The position numbers were made by a program, and so were the translations under genes. Of a stretch of 64,000 nt of DNA, positions 59,551 to 64,000 are shown piece by piece. The DNA comes from Streptomyces sp. H27-C3 (GTDB taxonomy: Bacteria > Actinomycetota > Actinomycetes > Streptomycetales > Streptomycetaceae). Location of the stretch: positions 1 to 64,000 of the forward strand of contig NZ_JASITA010000010.1 in assembly GCF_030063415.1 (NCBI RefSeq), given 5' to 3'. Below the pieces are notes generated by a model, which worked only from the letters and a program-made list of their open reading frames with translations, made no database searches and was not told the origin of the DNA. Each line of letters opens with the position of its first letter. Positions within the stretch are counted from its first letter, which is position 1.

Positions 59551-60426
59551 TCAGCCGCCGGATTCGCCCGCGTGTGGGCTGAGCACACCGGCTCCCACCA
59601 GCACGAACAGCAGGATGCCGAGGATGATCCGGTAGATCACGAACGGCATGAAGGACTTTGTGGTAATGAACTTCATGAACCAGGCGATAACCGCGTAACC
59701 GACGAAAAAAGCAATGATCGTCGCGAAGATCGTCGGCGCCCAGGACACATGGCCGCCCTCGCTCGCGTCCTTCAGCTCGAAGACCCCGGATGCCAGGACC
59801 GCAGGGATGGCGAGGAGGAAGGAATAGCGGGCCGCCGCTTCGCGGGTGTAGCCCATCAGGAGTCCACCACTGATGGTCGCGCCCGACCGGGAGACACCGG
59901 GGATCAGCGCCATCGCCTGGCAGAACCCGAAGATCAGCCCGTCCTTGACGCTCAGTTCCTTGAGTGTCTTGCGCTGCTTGATCGCGCGGTGCTTGCCGCC
60001 GCTCTCGTCGCGGGCCGCGAGCCGGTCGGCGATGCCGAGGACGATGCCCATGACGATCAGGGTGGTGGCGATCAGGCGCAGATCGCGGAACGGGCCCTCG
60101 ATCTGGTCCTTGAACGTGACGCCGAGTACGCCGATGGGGATCGAGCCGATGATGACGAGCCAGCCCATCTGGGCATCGTGGTCACCCCGCATCGACCGGT
60201 CGGTGAGCGAGCGGGACCACGCGGAGATGATCCGGGCGATGTCCTTGCGGAAGTAGATGAGAACGGCCGCCTCGGTGCCGATCTGGGTGATCGCGGTGAA
60301 GGCCGCGCCCGGATCGTGCCAGCCGGCGAAGGCCGCCGTGAGCCGCAGATGGGCGCTCGACGAGATCGGCAGAAACTCGGTGAGCCCCTGGACGAGTCCG
60401 AGGATGAACGATTCGAACCAACTCAT
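59551..60426 (-). CDS. uppP: Undecaprenyl-diphosphatase
   Basis: This protein of about 291 aa is an integral membrane phosphatase that recycles undecaprenyl pyrophosphate for wall synthesis. The signature motifs are present: LVQGLTEFLPISSSAHLRL (the Q-G-x-x-E-F-P-S-S region) and ALIPGVSRSGATISGGLLMG with the catalytic Arg. Six to eight hydrophobic helices follow the usual pattern. The ATG at 60426 (MSWFESF) starts at the first helix. The final 43 codons are duplicated at 11109-11241. This right-hand copy is complete, presumably because the inserted element supplied a replacement 3' end. Confidence 0.95.
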   Translation of the reverse strand: MSWFESFILGLVQGLTEFLPISSSAHLRLTAAFAGWHDPGAAFTAITQIGTEAAVLIYFRKDIARIISAWSRSLTDRSMRGDHDAQMGWLVIIGSIPIGVLGVTFKDQIEGPFRDLRLIATTLIVMGIVLGIADRLAARDESGGKHRAIKQRKTLKELSVKDGLIFGFCQAMALIPGVSRSGATISGGLLMGYTREAAARYSFLLAIPAVLASGVFELKDASEGGHVSWAPTIFATIIAFFVGYAVIAWFMKFITTKSFMPFVIYRIILGILLFVLVGAGVLSPHAGESGG

Positions 60427-60548
60427 GGGGCTTGTGCCGTCCCGGATGTGATTGTGCAGCGGCATGCAGGTGCAGCGTGCGGTGCAGTCAGGTCAGTTCC
60501 GGGCAGCGTATCGTTCGCGACCTTCGCCGCTGCGGGAAGGCCCCCCTC

Positions 60549-61280
60549 TTACGCACCGGAACGCTGTCCCGAGTGCGCCTCGCCGTCGCGCAGATGGTGA
60601 CGCTTGCGCCAGGCGACCACCAGCGCGCCGAGGCCCGTCAGCGCGATGAACCCCATCGCGATCAGGAAGGTCGGCGACGTCGGGGAGGCGGCGCTGCTGC
60701 CCGCGACGACGTACGCCGCCGTGTTCGGGATGGAGCCGAGCCCCGTCGCCAGCAGGAATGGCAGCCAGCCCATGCGGGATACGGCCGCACAGTAGTTGGC
60801 GGCGGCGAACGGCACCCCGGGGAAGAGTCTGATGGCCAGCATCGTGCGGAATCCGTGCCGGCTCAGCTGACCGTCCGCCGCCAGCAGGGCCCGCCCGCGC
60901 AGCAGGGGCCGCAGCGCGTCCTGGCCCAGCACCCGGCCGAGCCCGAAGGCGATCCCGGCGCCCAGCACCGTGCCCGCGACGGCGGAGGCGAGCCCGGCCT
61001 GCGTGCCGAACAGGGCGCCCGCCGCGAGATTGAGGAGCGGGCGCGGTACGAACGCGGCCGTGCAGAGCCCGTACGCGACTCCGAACAGCACGACGGCCAC
61101 GCCACCGCTCAGCTGTGGTGGCCAGCCGGCTCTGAGCAGCTGCTGCGGCTCGAAGGTCAGCACTGTCGTGGCGGCCGCTGCGAGCACCACCACGAGAAGT
61201 GAGAGCCGCGACCAGGGGGAGAGCAGCACCCTGGTGCAGCGAAGAGTGAAACCGGCAGGCCGTGTAACGGGGTCGAGCAT
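60549..61280 (-). CDS. TVP38/TMEM64 (DedA-like) membrane protein
   Basis: This 243-aa membrane protein has about five hydrophobic segments. It carries the family's core GALFGTQAGLASAVAGTVLGAG, then FRTMLAIRLFPGVPFAAANYCA and GSIPNTAAYVVAG-type sequence (the F/R-x-x-P..P and re-entrant loop region). Related proteins are lipid scramblases or transporters. The start at 61280 (MLDPVTRP) is chosen; the frame upstream is open but low-complexity. It follows uppP on the same strand with a 122-bp gap, so it may be transcribed separately. Confidence 0.85.
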   Translation of the reverse strand: MLDPVTRPAGFTLRCTRVLLSPWSRLSLLVVVLAAAATTVLTFEPQQLLRAGWPPQLSGGVAVVLFGVAYGLCTAAFVPRPLLNLAAGALFGTQAGLASAVAGTVLGAGIAFGLGRVLGQDALRPLLRGRALLAADGQLSRHGFRTMLAIRLFPGVPFAAANYCAAVSRMGWLPFLLATGLGSIPNTAAYVVAGSSAASPTSPTFLIAMGFIALTGLGALVVAWRKRHHLRDGEAHSGQRSGA

Positions 61281-61768
61281 CGGGGGAGCGTAACCGACAA
61301 GGGGATGTGATCGCCGTAATGTGCGTCGCACGGCCACCGCAGGACCGGACAGGCGAAACGCCCGTACCCCGCCCGAGCAGCGAACACTCCGGTATCCCCC
61401 GGCGACCGATGTGACACGTGACGCACGAGCCCCGGTGCGCCACAGCCCCGGCCCGCCTGCGGCGAGCGGCTTCGTGCCGGGAGGCGGGCAACTTCCTTGC
61501 CGCGCAGCGAAAATCATTCGACGCGCCCCCTTGGGTAGGCCATGATCGGCGCTATGAACAGGTACGCCTTCCTCGCAGCGAGGTCCGCAGTCGCGGACGC
61601 GCCGAAGGCTGCCGCATTCCCCGCAGCGGCCGCAGTCGCCGCTGCCGCAGCGTCGCTCGACGGCGCCCGAAGCTGACCCTTCCCGGATCGTCCGGCGGAC
61701 CCCACAGGGGGAGGGTCGGCGAGGCCCAGGGGTCCCTATCACGCTTCGACCTTCCGAGGAAGATCACC
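61281..61768. other. Upstream region of tuf3 with a possible small ORF
   Basis: This is the divergent region between the TVP38-type gene and tuf3. A plus-strand frame of 44 codons (61542-61676; [20 protein letters not shown] then Ala-rich) has a weak start and could be a leader or chance ORF. The stretch AAAATCATTCGACG near 61510 is locally AT-rich. A clear GAGGAAG ribosome site serves tuf3. Confidence 0.4.
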
Positions 61769-62941
61769 ATGCCCAAGACGGCATACGTGCGCACCAAGCC
61801 GCACCTGAACATCGGCACCATGGGCCACGTCGACCACGGCAAGACCACCCTGACCGCCGCCATCACCAAGGTCCTGAGCGAGCGCGGGAGCGGCACCTTC
61901 GTGCCCTTCGACCGCATCGACCGGGCCCCCGAGGAGGCGCTGCGCGGCATCACCATCAACATCGCGCACGTCGAGTACGAGACCGACACCCGCCACTACG
62001 CGCACGTCGACATGCCGGGCCACGCCGACTACGTCAAGAACATGGTCACCGGCGCCGCGCAGCTCGACGGGGCGATCCTCGTCGTGTCCGCGCTAGACGG
62101 GATCATGCCGCAGACCGCCGAGCACGTCCTGCTCGCCCGCCAGGTCGGTGTGAACCACATCATCGTCGCCCTCAACAAGGCCGACGCCGGTGACGACGAG
62201 CTGATCGACCTGATCGAGCTGGAGGTCCGCGAACTGCTCTCGGCGCACGGCTACGGAGGAGACTCCGTGCCCGTCGTCAGGGTCTCCGGGCTCAGGGCGC
62301 TGGAGGGCGACCCGCGCTGGAGCGCCGCGATCGAGGCGCTGCTGGACGCGGTGGACACCTACGTACCGATGCCAGTGCGCTACGTCGACGCGCCGTTCCT
62401 CATGCCCGTCGAGAACGTCCTCACCATCACCGGGCGCGGCACCGTCGTCACCGGCGCGGTGGAGCGCGGCGCCGTACGCGTCGGCGACCGGGTGGAGGTG
62501 CTCGGGGCGGACACCGAGACGGTCGTCACCGGCCTGGAGACCTTCGGCAAGCCGATGGACTCCGCCGAGGCCGGTGACAATGTCGCCCTGCTGCTGCGCG
62601 GCATCCCGCGCGACGCGGTCCGCCGCGGGCACGTGGTGGCGGAGCCGGGCAGCGTCACGCCCAGCCGGCGCTTCACCGCGCAGGTGTACGTCCTGTCGGC
62701 GCGGGAGGGCGGCCGTACGACGCCTGTCGCGACCGGCTACCGGCCGCAGTTCTACATCCGCACCGCGGACGTCGTCGGCGACATCGACCTCGGTGACGCG
62801 GCCGTCGCGCGACCCGGCGACACGGTCACCCTGACCGTCGAGCTGGGCCGCGACACGCCGCTGGAGCCGGGGCTCGGCTTCGCGATCCGCGAAGGCGGAC
62901 GCACGGTCGGGGCCGGCACGGTGACGGCGCTGCTCGACTGA
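61769..62941 (+). CDS. tuf3: Elongation factor Tu, second type (EF-Tu3)
   Basis: This 390-aa GTPase has all G motifs: [11 protein letters not shown], the DMPGHADY switch II, NKAD and SGL. Domains II and III follow. It differs from major EF-Tu: [22 protein letters not shown] at the N-terminus, shortened switch I ([13 protein letters not shown] instead of the usual REAGITI pattern) and many divergent residues. It matches the minor tuf3 of Streptomyces. The ATG at 61769 has GAGGAAG seven bases upstream. Followed by a tandem repeat and a long hairpin. Its expression is probably low or conditional. Confidence 0.92.
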   Translation: MPKTAYVRTKPHLNIGTMGHVDHGKTTLTAAITKVLSERGSGTFVPFDRIDRAPEEALRGITINIAHVEYETDTRHYAHVDMPGHADYVKNMVTGAAQLDGAILVVSALDGIMPQTAEHVLLARQVGVNHIIVALNKADAGDDELIDLIELEVRELLSAHGYGGDSVPVVRVSGLRALEGDPRWSAAIEALLDAVDTYVPMPVRYVDAPFLMPVENVLTITGRGTVVTGAVERGAVRVGDRVEVLGADTETVVTGLETFGKPMDSAEAGDNVALLLRGIPRDAVRRGHVVAEPGSVTPSRRFTAQVYVLSAREGGRTTPVATGYRPQFYIRTADVVGDIDLGDAAVARPGDTVTLTVELGRDTPLEPGLGFAIREGGRTVGAGTVTALLD

Positions 62942-63003
62942 CGGGCCACGGGCCACGGGCCACGGGCCACGGGCCACGGGCCACGGGCCACGGGCCACGG
63001 GCG
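62942..63003 (+). repeat. 7-bp tandem repeat after tuf3
   Basis: The heptamer CGGGCCA is repeated in tandem about 8.5 times directly after the tuf3 stop, with no interruptions. It is a simple-sequence repeat of the kind that changes copy number by slippage. It lies between the stop and the terminator hairpin. Confidence 0.92.
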
Positions 63004-63021
63004 ACGCGAGCCGCCCCGAGA

Positions 63022-63067
63022 CCCTGCGCCCGTCTCCCCAAGTACCCCTGGGAAGACGGGCGCAGGG
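63022..63067 (+). terminator. Long hairpin after tuf3
   Basis: The arms 63022-63039 (CCCTGCGCCCGTCT and CCCC) and 63050-63067 pair over 18 bp with one mismatch around a loop of about 10 bases. It is the strongest stem in the vicinity and a likely terminator for tuf3. Confidence 0.8.
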
Positions 63068-63087
63068 CCGTGCGCGAGACTGCTCGT

Positions 63088-63930
63088 ATGACGGACACGG
63101 CACTGGTACTCGGCGGCGGAGGGCTCACCGGCATCGGCTGGGAGGCGGGCATCGTGCACGGTCTCGCCGAGGCGGGTGTGGACCTGTCCACCGCAGATGT
63201 GGTCGTGGGTTCGTCCGCAGGCTCGATTCTCGGTGCCCAGCTCACCTCGGGGCGGCTCACTCTCCCCGAGCTGTACGAGCGCCAGCTCGCCGACCCGGCG
63301 GGTGAGATGCCCGGGCACATCGGAGCCGGTACATTCCTGCGTTTCGCACGGGCGATGCTGACCTCCCGCACCCCCGAGGCGTACGGCGAGAAGCTGGGGC
63401 GGTTCGCGCTCGACGCCGACACCCCGGACGAGGCGGAGCGGCGCGCGGTGATCGCCCGCAGGCTCGTCTCCCACGACTGGCCGGAGCGTTCCCTGCGCAT
63501 CAGCGCCGTGGACGCGCTCACCGGCGCGCTGCGGATCTTCGACAAGGACAGTGGTGTCCCGGTCGTGGACGCGGTGGCCGCGAGCTGCGCGGTTCCCGGC
63601 GTCTGGCCGCCCGTCACCATCGGGGGGCGCAAGTGGATCGACGGGGCGGTGCACTCCCCGGCCAACGCCCACCTCGCCGCCGGATACCGGCGCGTCGTCG
63701 TGATCGCGCCGATCGCGTCCGGCGCCAGGGCGATCCTCACCCCGCGCGCCCAGGCGGCGCTGCTCGCCGCGGACGGGGCGCGCGTCGAGGTCATATCGCC
63801 GGACGCCGCCGCGAGAAAGGCCTTCGGACACAACACGCTGGACCCCGCACGCCGGGCGGCGGCCGCCCGAGCGGGCCTCGCCCAGGCCGCCGCACACGCC
63901 GCCGCCGTCGCCGCGGTCTGGGGCGGGTGA
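63088..63930 (+). CDS. Patatin-like phospholipase
   Basis: This 280-aa protein begins MTDTALVLGGGGLTGIGWEA, where GGGGLTG is the oxyanion-hole loop. It has the nucleophile elbow VVVGSSAGSILG and the catalytic Asp in WIDGAVHSPANAH (DGA). The Ser/Asp dyad is complete, so the enzyme should be an active lipid acyl hydrolase. No signal peptide is present. The ATG at 63088 is preferred to a GTG at 63070. It follows the tuf3 terminator. Confidence 0.88.
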   Translation: MTDTALVLGGGGLTGIGWEAGIVHGLAEAGVDLSTADVVVGSSAGSILGAQLTSGRLTLPELYERQLADPAGEMPGHIGAGTFLRFARAMLTSRTPEAYGEKLGRFALDADTPDEAERRAVIARRLVSHDWPERSLRISAVDALTGALRIFDKDSGVPVVDAVAASCAVPGVWPPVTIGGRKWIDGAVHSPANAHLAAGYRRVVVIAPIASGARAILTPRAQAALLAADGARVEVISPDAAARKAFGHNTLDPARRAAAARAGLAQAAAHAAAVAAVWGG

Positions 63931-63951
63931 CCGGCGGCGCACAATGGTCGG

Positions 63952-64000
63952 GTGGACGAGCCGATACCCGTGATCCGGGACGTGGACTGGGGCACCGCCA
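63952..64000 (+). CDS. Start of a further gene (runs off the window)
   Basis: From a GTG at 63952 the frame reads VDEPIPVIRDVDWGTA and continues past the end. An ATG at 63944 in another frame stops quickly, so the GTG is preferred. Too little is present to name a family. Confidence 0.4.
   Translation, partial: MDEPIPVIRDVDWGTA

Noticed and set aside
62942..63003. CRISPR-like repeats
   Set aside because: The units are 7 bp and directly tandem, with no spacers and no cas genes nearby.

Overview
The window is high-GC actinobacterial DNA, almost certainly from a Streptomyces chromosome. The evidence is the codon use, the frequent GTG starts, a second EF-Tu of the tuf3 type, CsbD and UppP, and TPR-type and WYL regulators. 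It is a block of ordinary chromosome (about 1-11,100 and 59,560-64,000) split by a mosaic accessory region of about 48 kb.

The left flank holds a lipoprotein, a DinB-like protein, a TetR/FAD-monooxygenase divergon with two operator palindromes, a Gfo/Idh/MocA oxidoreductase, an apolipoprotein N-acyltransferase, a SnoaL-like protein, a Cys-cluster plus pentapeptide-repeat protein, small secreted and soluble proteins, a HAD hydrolase, an amidase and CsbD. The right flank holds intact uppP, a TVP38-type membrane protein, tuf3 and a patatin-like protein.

The accessory region is bounded by a duplicated 3' end of uppP. A C-terminal fragment lies at 11,109-11,241 and the complete gene at 59,551-60,426, both on the minus strand. 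A decayed tyrosine-integrase gene abuts the left copy, and 11-bp-period repeats that look like integrase arm sites lie just inside both ends. This is the pattern of an integrative element that used uppP as its attachment gene. A truncated corA 3' end (12,488-12,679) with its own 11-bp-period repeats suggests a second integration event. Relics of IS6- and IS5-family elements lie between the two.

The accessory region has three parts. (1) A defence-like block (13,217-36,096) contains a four-gene pPIWI_RE operon (Cas4-like nuclease, zinc-ribbon/REase protein, large helicase-like protein, pPIWI_RE). It also has a divergent Ser/Thr kinase, an N6-adenine methylase with an HTH, a single-chain restriction-modification enzyme and a 1,517-aa sacsin-like ATPase with a nuclease-like tail. 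(2) A peptide-modification (RiPP-like) operon on the minus strand (51,571 to 36,093) has a NUDIX protein, a radical SAM/SPASM maturase, a Cys-rich protein, a 2OG-Fe(II) oxygenase, a nucleotide-kinase-like protein and a protein-kinase-like protein. These are followed by a 47-aa candidate precursor, an HEXXH protein, a serine beta-lactamase-like protein, a small Cys protein and a creatininase-family protein, and several junctions are start/stop overlaps. The pathway is broken: a 6,434-bp Tn3-family transposon sits in the radical SAM gene with a perfect 5-bp duplication, and the HEXXH gene is frameshifted exactly at its HEXXH motif. (3) A trailing region (51,700-59,320) has an anti-sigma-type ATPase, a TPR regulator with an oxidoreductase, a truncated AbiEii-like pair, gene relics, a MazG-like protein and an IS701-family element that carries a MazF/PemK-like passenger between its inverted repeats.

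All family assignments were made by reading motifs in the translated sequence. No database search was possible.
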